NCBI RefSeq assembly: GCF_011044495.1
Contig: NZ_CP049143.1
Location: forward strand, 2,418,001 to 2,482,000
DNA: 64,000 nt
Direction: 5' to 3'
DNA from: Roseimicrobium sp. ORNL1
Lineage (GTDB): Bacteria > Verrucomicrobiota > Verrucomicrobiia > Verrucomicrobiales > Verrucomicrobiaceae
Within the stretch, counting starts at the first letter, position 1. Each line of letters opens with the position of its first letter. A program made the position numbers and the translations under genes. The notes under the pieces are model-generated. The model saw only the letters and a program-made list of their open reading frames with translations, ran no database searches and was not told the DNA's origin. Shown in pieces: positions 52,554 to 60,547 of the stretch.

Positions 52554-54050
52554 CTACCTCGGCCCCGCCACCTTCCACCCCGCGTGCAGAATCGCGGACA
52601 TCTCCTTCATCTTGTCTGCATTCGCGGCATCGCTGGCGATGTTGGTATCTTCCTGCGGGTCCTTCTTTTCGTCGTACAACTCCACGCCCATGTCATTGCC
52701 TTCGCGGTCCTTCCACTCGGTGTAGCGCCAGTCGGTGGTGCGGACGCTGCGGCCCATGATTCCTTCCTTGCCGGGGCGGAGGTACTGGCTGAAGGCGGCT
52801 TTCTTCCAGGGCTTGGTGGGCTCCTGGAGCAGGGGAGCGAAGCTCGTGCCTTCGAGATGGGTGGGTAGTTCGAGTCCGGCGAGCTCGGTGAGGGTGGGGT
52901 AGAGATCCACGAGTTCCACCAGTGCGCTGCTGCGCTGACCGGCGGCCCTTTGCGCGGAAGAGGGAGCGCGTACGATGAGCGGGACATGCGTGCCGAGTTC
53001 GAAGTTGGTCATCTTCGTGAAGAGGCGGTGCTCGCCAAGGTGGTAGCCGTGGTCACCCCAGAAGACGACGAGGGTATTCTCACGCAGGCCGAGGCGGTCG
53101 AGTTCCGCGAGCACGCGACCGACTTGTGCATCCATGAAGCTCACGCAGGCGCGATAGCCGCGGATGAGCTTCAGCGCGGTGGCGTCATCGATATCGCCCG
53201 TGGCGGGGATGCCGCCGTAGGTGCGGAGTTCGTAGCCATTGTGAAAGGCGGGCTCGGGTGCGCCTTTGGTGCGGCAGTAGTTGTCCGGGAGTTTGATGCT
53301 CTCCTCGGGATAGAGGTCCCAGTACTTCTGCGGGCAGGTGAAGGGAAGATGAGGCTTCACGAAACCCACGCCGAGGAAGAAGGGCCTGTTCTCGTTCTTC
53401 ACGCGTTGCAGAGTCTCGATGGCCTTGAGCGCGGTCATGCCATCGGGGTAGACATCGTCAGACTCGGGCGAGGCTTCGAAGGGTGGTGCGCGCAGAATCT
53501 TGGGGCGCTTGTCGGGTGGCAGCTTCTTGAGGCTGGCGAGGAAGTCATTCGATTCCTTCGTGAACCACTGGCGGTAGGGCTCGCCGTGATACCACGCGGG
53601 CTCGCTCCATGATTGCGGGTCATCGCCGGGTTCGCGCTCGCTGTGGTGGAAGATTTTTCCGAGGGAGAGGGACGTGTAGTCGTGGTTCTTGAAATGCTGC
53701 GGGAGTGTGACCACGTCCGGCATCATGGGCCGGAGGAATTTGTTGTTCGCCATCACCTTCGTGGTGTCGGGCCGCACCCCGCCGAGCACGCTGGCGCGGG
53801 AGGGATTGCACACGGCGAACTGGCAGTAGGCGTTTTCAAACAAGGTGCCTTCCTGCGCGAGGCGGTCGATGTGCGGTGTGTTCATGTGCGCCGCGCCGTA
53901 GCAGGCGAGCTCCGGGCGCAGGTCATCCACAGCGATGAAGAGGACATTCATCGGAGGCTTCGACGACTTCTCCGCGGCGTGTGATGCGAGTGGCACGCAG
54001 ATTAGGAGGGGGGCGAGAAGCAGGGGAAAAAGTCGGGACGGCAAGGTCAT
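52554..54050 (-). CDS. Exported sulfatase (iduronate-2-sulfatase-like)
   Basis: 498 residues with a signal peptide (RLFPLLLAPLLICVPLASHA). MNVLFIAVDDLRPELACYGA opens the alkaline-phosphatase-like fold with metal-binding Asp pair. CNPSR near 81-85 is the C/S-x-P-x-R motif in which Cys becomes formylglycine. VVFWGDHGYHLGEHRLFTK carries the later metal and substrate residues. The YHLGEH form is typical of iduronate/choline sulfatase-like S1 enzymes. It should remove sulfate from polysaccharides. An anaerobic or FGE maturase must be encoded elsewhere. Confidence 0.93.
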   Translation of the reverse strand: MTLPSRLFPLLLAPLLICVPLASHAAEKSSKPPMNVLFIAVDDLRPELACYGAAHMNTPHIDRLAQEGTLFENAYCQFAVCNPSRASVLGGVRPDTTKVMANNKFLRPMMPDVVTLPQHFKNHDYTSLSLGKIFHHSEREPGDDPQSWSEPAWYHGEPYRQWFTKESNDFLASLKKLPPDKRPKILRAPPFEASPESDDVYPDGMTALKAIETLQRVKNENRPFFLGVGFVKPHLPFTCPQKYWDLYPEESIKLPDNYCRTKGAPEPAFHNGYELRTYGGIPATGDIDDATALKLIRGYRACVSFMDAQVGRVLAELDRLGLRENTLVVFWGDHGYHLGEHRLFTKMTNFELGTHVPLIVRAPSSAQRAAGQRSSALVELVDLYPTLTELAGLELPTHLEGTSFAPLLQEPTKPWKKAAFSQYLRPGKEGIMGRSVRTTDWRYTEWKDREGNDMGVELYDEKKDPQEDTNIASDAANADKMKEMSAILHAGWKVAGPR

Positions 54051-54203
54051 GACGCGCGGAGGAAGATAAATTTCAAATCGGCGAGCGCGTGTAGAACGAA
54101 GGCGCGGTGGGGTTGTTGCGGCGAAGTTGTGGTTGTCTCAGGGTCTTCTTGTGAGACAGAAGGACGGCACAGGAGCGTGATGCACAGGTATGATCCAGAT
54201 ACT

Positions 54204-54399
54204 GTGACGCGCAGCGTCCCTGGACTGCGTGCAGCCTGCTGCCGCTTTCCAGAGTCCACAGCCTGCTGTGGTGATGGTGATACTCGCTTGTATGGTAAAG
54301 CCCCAGGAAAGAGTGGCGACTTCGTCGCGGTGCAACGTGCAGCAGGCTGCACTTCAGGAAAGCGGCAGCAGGCTGCACGCAGTCCAAGGCCTTCGGCGC
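54204..54399 (-). repeat. Multi-hairpin element, family 1, copy E
   Basis: Reverse core. The left end has GACGCgcaGCGTC preceded by the tail in reverse (GATCCAGATACT). The right end has GCCttcGGC. It lies between the sulfatase start and the GNAT at 54427, and with copy F it brackets the GNAT pair. Confidence 0.85.
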
Positions 54400-54426
54400 A
54401 GCTTCGATAACCCAGCGATATTGCAT

Positions 54427-54855
54427 TCACACAGACGGCTCATCGTGCACCAGGCGCTTGCCCATGGAAATGACCTCATCCAATCCATAGCCGAGCGCGT
54501 GGTAGAAGGCTGCGGCTGCGGCGTTGGTGGTGCGAATCTGCAGATTGATCTTCGGGCAGCCGCGCTCCAGCAGCAGGCGCTCTGCCTCGGAAAGGAGGGC
54601 GCGAGCGTGACCGCGGCGCTGATGCGCGGGATCCACGGCGAGGTAGTTCAACCAGCCGCGATGTCCTTCATAGCCTGCCATGACGGAGGCGATGAGGTGT
54701 CCGCTTTCCTCACCGACGAGGAAGAGCTCGGGTTGTACTTGCAGCTTTCGCTGGATGTCTTTGCGGGGGTCATTCCACGGTCGCACGAGATCGCATTTCA
54801 CCCACAGGGCGACGATGGCCGCTTCGTCTTCGGCGCGAAAGGGGCGGATGATCAT
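54427..54855 (-). CDS. GNAT-family acetyltransferase, YpeA-like
   Basis: 142 residues from the ATG at 54855, matching the ~141-residue E. coli YpeA. MIIRPFRAEDEAAIVALWVK, LVRPWNDPRKDIQRKL, AVDPAHQRRGHARALLSEAE and KINLQIRTTNAAAAAFYHAL are visible in order. Its ATG overlaps the stop of the upstream GNAT gene (54852) by 4 bp, so translation is coupled. Confidence 0.92.
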   Translation of the reverse strand: MIIRPFRAEDEAAIVALWVKCDLVRPWNDPRKDIQRKLQVQPELFLVGEESGHLIASVMAGYEGHRGWLNYLAVDPAHQRRGHARALLSEAERLLLERGCPKINLQIRTTNAAAAAFYHALGYGLDEVISMGKRLVHDEPSV

Positions 54856-55352
54856 GGGGACGACGACGGCGATGGTAACGATGCGGACTTGAGCGACTTC
54901 AGGAAATGCAGCTTCGCATGACCGTGCGAATCCCAATCGGGAAATTCACCGGCGATGCGGTAGCCATGCTTTTGATAAAACCCCGGCGCTTGGTAGGACA
55001 TGGTGTCCACGTGTGCATGGATGCAACCGCGTTGGGCTGCGATGTGCTCTGCTTCTGCCAGCAGACCCGCGCCGATGCCGTGGCTGCGCCAATCGGGATG
55101 CACGGACATGATGGAGATGCGCAACCAGGAGAACTGGGTGTGGGCGAGGAGGCCGCCGATGATTTCGCCTTCTGATGTCTTCGCAGTCAGCACGAGTGGT
55201 TTCGCTTCGTGCTCTGGCGAAGTCCACTTCTCCATGAACTCCGGATTGGAGGTCCAGTTGTGCTGGCGGAGCCACTCGCGGATGGGGTCGCACTCGGGGG
55301 CGTCTTCGTCAGCGGCGGGGGTGATGTGCCAGGGGAGGGAGGGAGATGCCAT
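54852..55352 (-). CDS. GNAT-family N-acetyltransferase
   Basis: 166 residues from the ATG at 55352. The longer reading to 55604 passes through copy F and is rejected. LRISIMSVHPDWRSHGIGAG holds the acetyl-CoA loop, DTMSYQAPGFYQKHGYRIAG the end. The insert ECDPIREWLRQHN is typical of YncA/toxin-unrelated GNATs; substrate unknown. It is the first of a coupled pair with the gene at 54427. Confidence 0.88.
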   Translation of the reverse strand: MASPSLPWHITPAADEDAPECDPIREWLRQHNWTSNPEFMEKWTSPEHEAKPLVLTAKTSEGEIIGGLLAHTQFSWLRISIMSVHPDWRSHGIGAGLLAEAEHIAAQRGCIHAHVDTMSYQAPGFYQKHGYRIAGEFPDWDSHGHAKLHFLKSLKSASLPSPSSSP

Positions 55353-55417
55353 GTGTGAAGTGATAGGGCTCAAATGGATCCAAGCAAGCGTAGATAAACA
55401 CGATTGAGCCGGATGCT

Positions 55418-55618
55418 GTGACGCGCAGCGTCCCTGGACTGCGTGCAGCCTGCTGCCGCTTTCCCTCAGTGCAGCCTGCTGCACGCTGTGCCGCGACGAA
55501 GTCGCCTGTCGTTCTCCGTTGAACTGGGGATTACCAGCGAGTGTCATCATCGCCACAGCAGGCTGTGGACTCTGGAAAGCGGCAGCAGGCTGCACGCAGT
55601 CCAAGGCGCTTCGCGCGT
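55418..55618 (+). repeat. Multi-hairpin element, family 1, copy F (core flipped relative to tail)
   Basis: Forward core: GTGCAGcctgCTGCAC first, then GCGACgaaGTCGC, then CCACAGcaggCTGTGG. The tail (GCCGGATGCT in reverse) is on the left side, not the right as in copies A, B, D and E. The left end is GACGCgcaGCGTC; the right end is GCGCttcGCGC. Confidence 0.85.
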
Positions 55619-55695
55619 GATGGTTCGTCGGCGAGGACTTGTGAACCTCCCAGAGCGTGCACAGTTACAGACAATTGGACACAGTGAAAATCACC

Positions 55696-56889
55696 CTACA
55701 GCAACGTCAGCGGATTCTGCCGTGTCTTCAGCGGCAGGGTCACGCGCTGGCCGCCGAGACGATGCGACTCAAACACTGCAGAGATGGCTTCGATGGTGGT
55801 GCGGCCTTCCTGGGCGCTGCACAGGGGATCGCGATCTTCCTTGATGGCGGCGATGAGGTCCTGTCCGGCGAGGAGGTGGCCGCCGCAGAGTTCCTTGAGA
55901 TTCTCAATCGGTTCCGGCTTGCCGATGCCAGCAGAAGAAATCGGCACCCAGGCGCGGGGCTTGGTGACGGGGCGGAAGGGGCTGCCTTCCAGGTAGTGGG
56001 CAATCGGTTCTTCATCGATGCGCAGATCAATGATGCCGCCGTTGCCGATGATCTGCACGCCGAAGCCGGCGGTCTTCGCGCCAGCACCCTGCACGGAATC
56101 AAAGAAGACAGGGAGGCTGCTTTGCATCTCGAAGCGCGCGTGCACTTCATTTCCCGCAAGCGGTCCGATGCCTTCGGCGCCGTCCACCACATCCGCCTTG
56201 GTCACGGGCTTGCCGTTTTGCAAGACGGTGGCGGTGCAGGCGAGGTAGTCGCCGGCGAAGAAGTTCGTGAGGTTCAAGAGGTGTGAGCCGAGCACCCAGA
56301 GATCCAGGCTGCCGCCGCGCGGGTCTTCCTTGCCACGGGTGCGGTATTCAAGAGGACGACCGATGGCGCCGTCCTTGATGAGTTGGACAATGCGGGGCAG
56401 CGCGGGGTGATAACGATTGCGATGGGCGAGGGCGAGTTTGCACTTCGATTTCGCGCAGGCATTCACCACTTCATCGGCCTCCACGAGACTGCGGACGAAA
56501 GGTTTCTCAAGGTAGATGCCCTTCGCGCCGGCAGCGATGGAGGCCATGATCATCTCATGATGCTGGTCGATGTGGCGCGGGCCGATGGAGACGATGTCGG
56601 GCTTCACTTCCTCCAGCATCTTGCGGTAGTCGGCGTAGCCCTTGCTGAGCTTGAGCTTGGCCTGTGCGCCCTCGAGGCCCTTTGGGTCGGCATCTGCTAC
56701 GGCGACGATTTCAGACTCGGGAATCTTCAGCCACATGGTATCGAGCCCGTGGCCGTAGGCGCCGCGTCCGGTGTGGCCGATGACGGCGACGCGCATTTTC
56801 TTTTCACCGGGACCCGCGGCAAAGGAGGAAGAGGCGGCGGATGCGGCGAGCGTGGCGGCGGTGGTGGAAAGGAAGTGGCGGCGATTCAT
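55696..56889 (-). CDS. Tat-exported Gfo/Idh/MocA family oxidoreductase
   Basis: 397 residues from the ATG at 56889. MNRRHFLSTTAATLAASAAS is a Tat signal. The NAD loop is MRVAVIGHTGRGAYGHGLDT, and GIYLEKPFVRSLVEADEVV holds the conserved EKP motif. RNRYHPALPRIVQLIKDGAI and FRP(V) are in the C-terminal domain. It lies 148 bp after a DUF1080 gene on the same strand; oxidation of a glycoside to its 3-keto form and cleavage by DUF1080 are linked in known systems, so the two may work together. Confidence 0.9.
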   Translation of the reverse strand: MNRRHFLSTTAATLAASAASSSFAAGPGEKKMRVAVIGHTGRGAYGHGLDTMWLKIPESEIVAVADADPKGLEGAQAKLKLSKGYADYRKMLEEVKPDIVSIGPRHIDQHHEMIMASIAAGAKGIYLEKPFVRSLVEADEVVNACAKSKCKLALAHRNRYHPALPRIVQLIKDGAIGRPLEYRTRGKEDPRGGSLDLWVLGSHLLNLTNFFAGDYLACTATVLQNGKPVTKADVVDGAEGIGPLAGNEVHARFEMQSSLPVFFDSVQGAGAKTAGFGVQIIGNGGIIDLRIDEEPIAHYLEGSPFRPVTKPRAWVPISSAGIGKPEPIENLKELCGGHLLAGQDLIAAIKEDRDPLCSAQEGRTTIEAISAVFESHRLGGQRVTLPLKTRQNPLTLL

Positions 56890-56918
56890 GGGGGAGGTGC
56901 TGGGAGGAATGGGTGCAG

Positions 56919-56970
56919 TGAGTTCAACGCAGAGACACAGAGACGCAGAGGAAACTTCGGAGACTGAGGA
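56919..56970. repeat. Single arm of the TCTGCGTCTCTG family
   Basis: Reads GTTCAACGCAGAGACACAGA and on to TTCGGAGACTGAGG, matching the arms at 52371-52506. It lies in the short gap between the DUF1080 gene and the oxidoreductase gene. Confidence 0.65.
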
Positions 56971-57037
56971 ATACGGATGATTCAGGGAACGCAGGATTTG
57001 CATCCGTCCATGCTGAAAACTTGAAACTGAAAACTGC

Positions 57038-58735
57038 CTACTTCTTTTTTGGGTTCAGCATCTGCTGCACGCGTGCGTTTTCTTTCTCCAGCGCGGCAAG
57101 AGGAATGGGCATGGGGGTGAAGTCGGGGGAGGCGGTGACGATTTCGTCAGTGGGAATGGTGCGCCAGCGGAGGTTGCGGAACCAGACGTCCTGGCCGTGG
57201 TCTTGGAGTTTGAGGTTGGCGCCGCGCTTGCTGAGGTCGGCACCGCGGATGCGGAGGAGTTCGACTTCCTTGGCCCACTTCGGGTCGGTGTAATCAAAGT
57301 CGAGCACCTTCTCTTCGTTCAGCCAGTGTTGGATGACGTTGCCTTTGCAAAGGATGCGGGCGGTGTTCCACTCGCCGAGGGGTTTGGTGGCATCCTTGCT
57401 GGGGGCCATGCAGAAGAAAAGGGAGGCTGCGGCCTGGCGTGGGTTTTCGCCGTAGGGGCTGTTCACATTGTCGAGCACCTGGTACTCGTACTGCGCGGGG
57501 CGGTAATAGACGCCGCTGTTGCAACCCTTGGAGACCTTCCACTCGAAGCGCAGTTCGAAGTCATCTGGCACGAGTGCTTTCTTGTAGGTGAGGTCGCCGC
57601 CCTTGGCTTTACGATAGAAGGCGCCTTCTTCATCGATGACCCAGTTGCCCTTGTGTTCCCAACCGTCGGCAGAGGTGCCATCGAAGATGGGGGTGAAACC
57701 GAGACGCTGCTCTTCTTCGCTCAGGGTGCTGGATGGTTTGGCACCGGTGTCTTCCTGTTTCGCCTCCGCGTTCGCTTTTGCTTTCGTGTCGTCGGTAGTG
57801 GCAGGCGGGCGTTTGGAAATGCGCGAGACAACCACCTCCTTCGTGCGCTTGATGATGCCGTAGAAGATGCCGGGCTCTTTCGGGTCCCAGTTGAAGGCCT
57901 GTCCCTCGGCGCTGATGGGGATGGTATCCACCCACTCGAGCACGGAGCCTGCGGTGGGGAATTTCAGCACGTAGAGCTCACGCCAGGTGTGGCCGGTGAC
58001 ATAGAGGAGGTCCTCCGGTCCATGTGCGCCGCCGGAGCAACTGCTGCCACCGAAGTGCGCGGTGAGCGCAGTGGGGAAGACCCAGCCGCCGGTGCGTCGC
58101 CACTCGGAGTCGAACTTCACCAGCTCTGTCCACGAAGGGTCGCGCCCGGTGCGCGGCTTGTCCTTGGAGTAGTGCGCGAAGCAGGCGAGCCACGTGCCAT
58201 CCTTCTGCGGCTCGATCCAGGTGAGTGAGCCCATGTCGATGCCGAGGCTGTGGGAGTCCACATGCTGCATGGTGGAGGTGTCCCACACTTCGATGGAACT
58301 GGTCATGGGGATGCCGGGGAAATTCGAATGCGCGCCGTAGAGTTTGCCGTTGTGGACGATGCCGGCATTGAGATGGATGAGCGGACCGCCCTTCGGCTGC
58401 TTCCACTCGGCGACTTTTTCGAAGGTGTCCTTGCGATACTTGCCGATGGCGGAGTTCGAGATGACGTAGGCGTGCGTGTCATCCACGGCCACGCCTTGAT
58501 TGGCCTCGGCGGCGGGGAAGCGGCGGAGTTCCTCATGCTGCCACGTGGTGCTGTGCGGTACGGCGGGCGGATTGGGCGGGTCCTCGGGGCCTTTGGTCTT
58601 TTGCTCGGGCTTGGGTGTGGCTTCTGCTTCCGCAGCAAAGATGAAGCTGGTTGTGCTCGGAAGCAGGCACGCTGTGCCGAGGGACACGGCGAGCAGGTGC
58701 GAGAGCGAAAGGGGAGAGCGGAGGCGAGAAAGCAT
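57038..58735 (-). CDS. Exported propeller protein with C-terminal DUF1080 (3-keto-disaccharide hydrolase) domain
   Basis: 565 residues with a signal peptide (LSLSHLLAVSLGTACLLPST). Residues ~65-310 are a beta-propeller-like region (YVISNSAIGKYRKDTFEKVA, VHNGKLYGAHSNFPGIPMTS). A linker rich in Lys/Ala/Glu follows (TTDDTKAKANAEAKQEDT). From ~355 is DUF1080/PF06439: GFTPIFDGTSADGWEHKGNW, DFELRFEWKVSKGCNSGVYY and GEWNTARILCKGNVIQHWLN. Members of this domain cleave 3-keto glycosides or bind glycans. It is upstream of a Gfo/Idh gene. The fusion with a propeller is unusual. Confidence 0.85.
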   Translation of the reverse strand: MLSRLRSPLSLSHLLAVSLGTACLLPSTTSFIFAAEAEATPKPEQKTKGPEDPPNPPAVPHSTTWQHEELRRFPAAEANQGVAVDDTHAYVISNSAIGKYRKDTFEKVAEWKQPKGGPLIHLNAGIVHNGKLYGAHSNFPGIPMTSSIEVWDTSTMQHVDSHSLGIDMGSLTWIEPQKDGTWLACFAHYSKDKPRTGRDPSWTELVKFDSEWRRTGGWVFPTALTAHFGGSSCSGGAHGPEDLLYVTGHTWRELYVLKFPTAGSVLEWVDTIPISAEGQAFNWDPKEPGIFYGIIKRTKEVVVSRISKRPPATTDDTKAKANAEAKQEDTGAKPSSTLSEEEQRLGFTPIFDGTSADGWEHKGNWVIDEEGAFYRKAKGGDLTYKKALVPDDFELRFEWKVSKGCNSGVYYRPAQYEYQVLDNVNSPYGENPRQAAASLFFCMAPSKDATKPLGEWNTARILCKGNVIQHWLNEEKVLDFDYTDPKWAKEVELLRIRGADLSKRGANLKLQDHGQDVWFRNLRWRTIPTDEIVTASPDFTPMPIPLAALEKENARVQQMLNPKKK

Positions 58736-58854
58736 CGGGAGAGTGCAGGGAACGGGCGGAGGGGCAGGATCTTTGCGGGGTTGTGGTGATGGGGACGATT
58801 CGGGTTAACCGCAGAGGGGGCGGGATAGCGTAAATTTCCGAAAGATGTCGCACT

Positions 58855-59054
58855 GTGGCGCGAAGCGTCCTTGGACTGCGGCAGCCTGCTGCCGCTTTCA
58901 AGAGTCCACAGCCTGCTGTGGCGATGGCAACATTCGCTCATAAGGTAACACTTCCTTTTGAAATAGGCGACTTCGTCGCGGTGGAGCGTGCAGCAGGCTG
59001 CACTGAGGGAAAGCGGCAGCAGGCTGCGCGCAGTCCAAGGACGCTTCGCGTCAC
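58855..59054 (-). repeat. Multi-hairpin element, family 1, copy G (core flipped relative to tail)
   Basis: Reverse core. The right end is GACGCttcGCGTC with the tail GGCATCTGGATC next to the GTGCAG hairpin, the opposite of copies A, B, D and E. The left end is GGCGCgaaGCGTC. It lies 97 bp before menA. Confidence 0.85.
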
Positions 59055-59150
59055 GGCATCTGGATCGTTCGTGAAGCTTACACCGCTTCTCGTCCTTGCC
59101 CGACCCGCTTCTCCGGCGCATGGTCAGGCGCTTCCATTTCTCCCACACAC

Positions 59151-60083
59151 ATGCCCTCAAAAATCACTCCCTGGATCCTTGCTGCACGACCGAAGACGCT
59201 TGGTGCGGCCATTGCGCCGGTGCTGGTGGGAACGGTGGTGGGGGCGACGCTGGGCGGGAAGTTTTGTGTGTGGCTCATGCTGGCGACGCTGGGCTCGTGC
59301 ATCTGCCTGCAGATCGCGACGAATCTTTTCAATGACGCGGTGGATGCCATGAAGGGCAGTGATACGAAGGAGCGGCTGGGGCCGGTTCGCATCACGGCCT
59401 CTGGGATGATGTCCGCACGCACGGTCATGCTCGTGGCAGCGGGCGTGCTGGTGCTGGCCACGCTGCTGGCGGTGCCGCTCATCATCTATCGCGGATGGCC
59501 CATCATCGCGATTGGCATTCCGTCGTTGTGGTTCTGCTATGGATATACCGGTGGGCCGGTGCCGCTGGCGTATCGGGGATTGGGTGAGCTGTTCGTGGTG
59601 CTCTTCTTTGGTCTGGTGGCCGTGACGGGCTCGGCGTTTGTGCAGAGTGGCCAGTGGCATGTCGAGGCGCTGGTGGCGGGGCTGCAGGTGGGCATGCTTT
59701 CCACGGTGCTGATTGCGATTAATAACTTCCGCGATGTGGATGAAGATACGAAGACGGGGAAGAGGACGCTGGCGGTGAGGTTTGGGAAGACGTTTGCGAG
59801 GAGGGAGATTGACGCTCTGTTCACAGGAGTGCTGCTACTGGGGCTGTCCTGGCTCTTCGCCATCTGGCCGGGAGGAATGCGTTATCCTCAGGCGTGCGTG
59901 CTGCCAGGGTTTTGCCTCTTTCTCATGCAGGCCATCCGAAGGGATATTCAAGCTGAGCCATCAGAAGCTTTGAATCGCACCCTTGCCAAAGCTGGGGCTG
60001 TGTTGGTTCTGTTCTCCATCCTCTTCAGCATTGGATTTTGGTTCGGATATCCGGTTTCAGCAGTGCGAATGGTTGCTCCATGA
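59151..60083 (+). CDS. menA: 1,4-dihydroxy-2-naphthoate polyprenyltransferase
   Basis: 310 residues of the UbiA superfamily, with about eight membrane segments. ITPWILAARPKTLGAAIAPV is the MenA opening. NLFNDAVDAMKGSDTKERLG holds the first Asp-rich motif for Mg-prenyl-PP binding, and NNFRDVDEDTKTGKRTLAVR the second. It adds a polyprenyl chain to DHNA in the membrane to make demethylmenaquinone. menC follows downstream, so this is a menaquinone locus. The ATG at 59151 begins the family match. Confidence 0.95.
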   Translation: MPSKITPWILAARPKTLGAAIAPVLVGTVVGATLGGKFCVWLMLATLGSCICLQIATNLFNDAVDAMKGSDTKERLGPVRITASGMMSARTVMLVAAGVLVLATLLAVPLIIYRGWPIIAIGIPSLWFCYGYTGGPVPLAYRGLGELFVVLFFGLVAVTGSAFVQSGQWHVEALVAGLQVGMLSTVLIAINNFRDVDEDTKTGKRTLAVRFGKTFARREIDALFTGVLLLGLSWLFAIWPGGMRYPQACVLPGFCLFLMQAIRRDIQAEPSEALNRTLAKAGAVLVLFSILFSIGFWFGYPVSAVRMVAP

Positions 60084-60117
60084 ACGCTCGATGCAAGGCT
60101 GGATTTCGGCGTGTGTT

Positions 60118-60215
60118 GAACCCTTTCAGGGTTCGGCTTTCTCGTCGTATACCCAGGGTGGCGTCCGCTTCCCGGACTTACCCTGGGCTGGACATGTGCA
60201 TCGCCTTCGGCGTAG
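60118..60215. repeat. Multi-hairpin element of the AACCCTTTCAGGGTT type
   Basis: Stems in order: AACCCtttcaGGGTT, CCCAGGGT paired with ACCCTGGG, GTCCGcttccCGGAC inside it, and CGCCttcGGCG. It lies in the 265-bp gap between menA and the gene at 60349. Confidence 0.7.
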
Positions 60216-60348
60216 AGGAGGCAGCGGCGAAGCAGGATTGCAACCATGCTTCCCTTGCCAGCGGATGGCGTTTTCTGGTGAGGGTGCCTGATGTTGGGAA
60301 CCGAATTGCAGGGCGCCACAATCTAATGCCACCTTCCCTCCATCCATC

Positions 60349-60522
60349 ATGTCTGTAGCATCGACCGCCTTTGCAATCACCGCGTCCCTCGTGGTGAGTG
60401 CGCTAGGCCTGCGGTATTATCTCAAGGACGAAGGCATCCCTTCATTGGCGGTCACTGTTTTGTCGACCGCCATCGCGATTTGCAGCTACCTGTTGTATCT
60501 TGCTTTCAAGCCGAGCAAGTAA
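60349..60522 (+). CDS. 57-residue membrane protein between menA and menC
   Basis: Reads MSVASTAFAITASLVVSALG, LRYYLKDEGIPSLAVTVLST, then AIAICSYLLYLAFKPSK. Two hydrophobic segments surround a short loop RYYLKDEGIP. It ends 25 bp before the likely TTG start of menC on the same strand, so the three genes probably form one operon. Clear coding-like composition and two clean membrane segments support it. Not recognised. Confidence 0.6.
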   Translation: MSVASTAFAITASLVVSALGLRYYLKDEGIPSLAVTVLSTAIAICSYLLYLAFKPSK

Positions 60523-60547
60523 GCAAAGCACACCGCCGCCTCAGCCC

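Noticed and set aside
55353-55604. N-terminal extension of the GNAT gene (54852)
   Set aside because: The added residues are a translation of repeat copy F; the GNAT match begins after the ATG at 55352.
54204-55618. Copies E and F considered as ends of an insertion sequence
   Set aside because: The enclosed genes are acetyltransferases, not transposases, and the same element occurs alone at six other sites.
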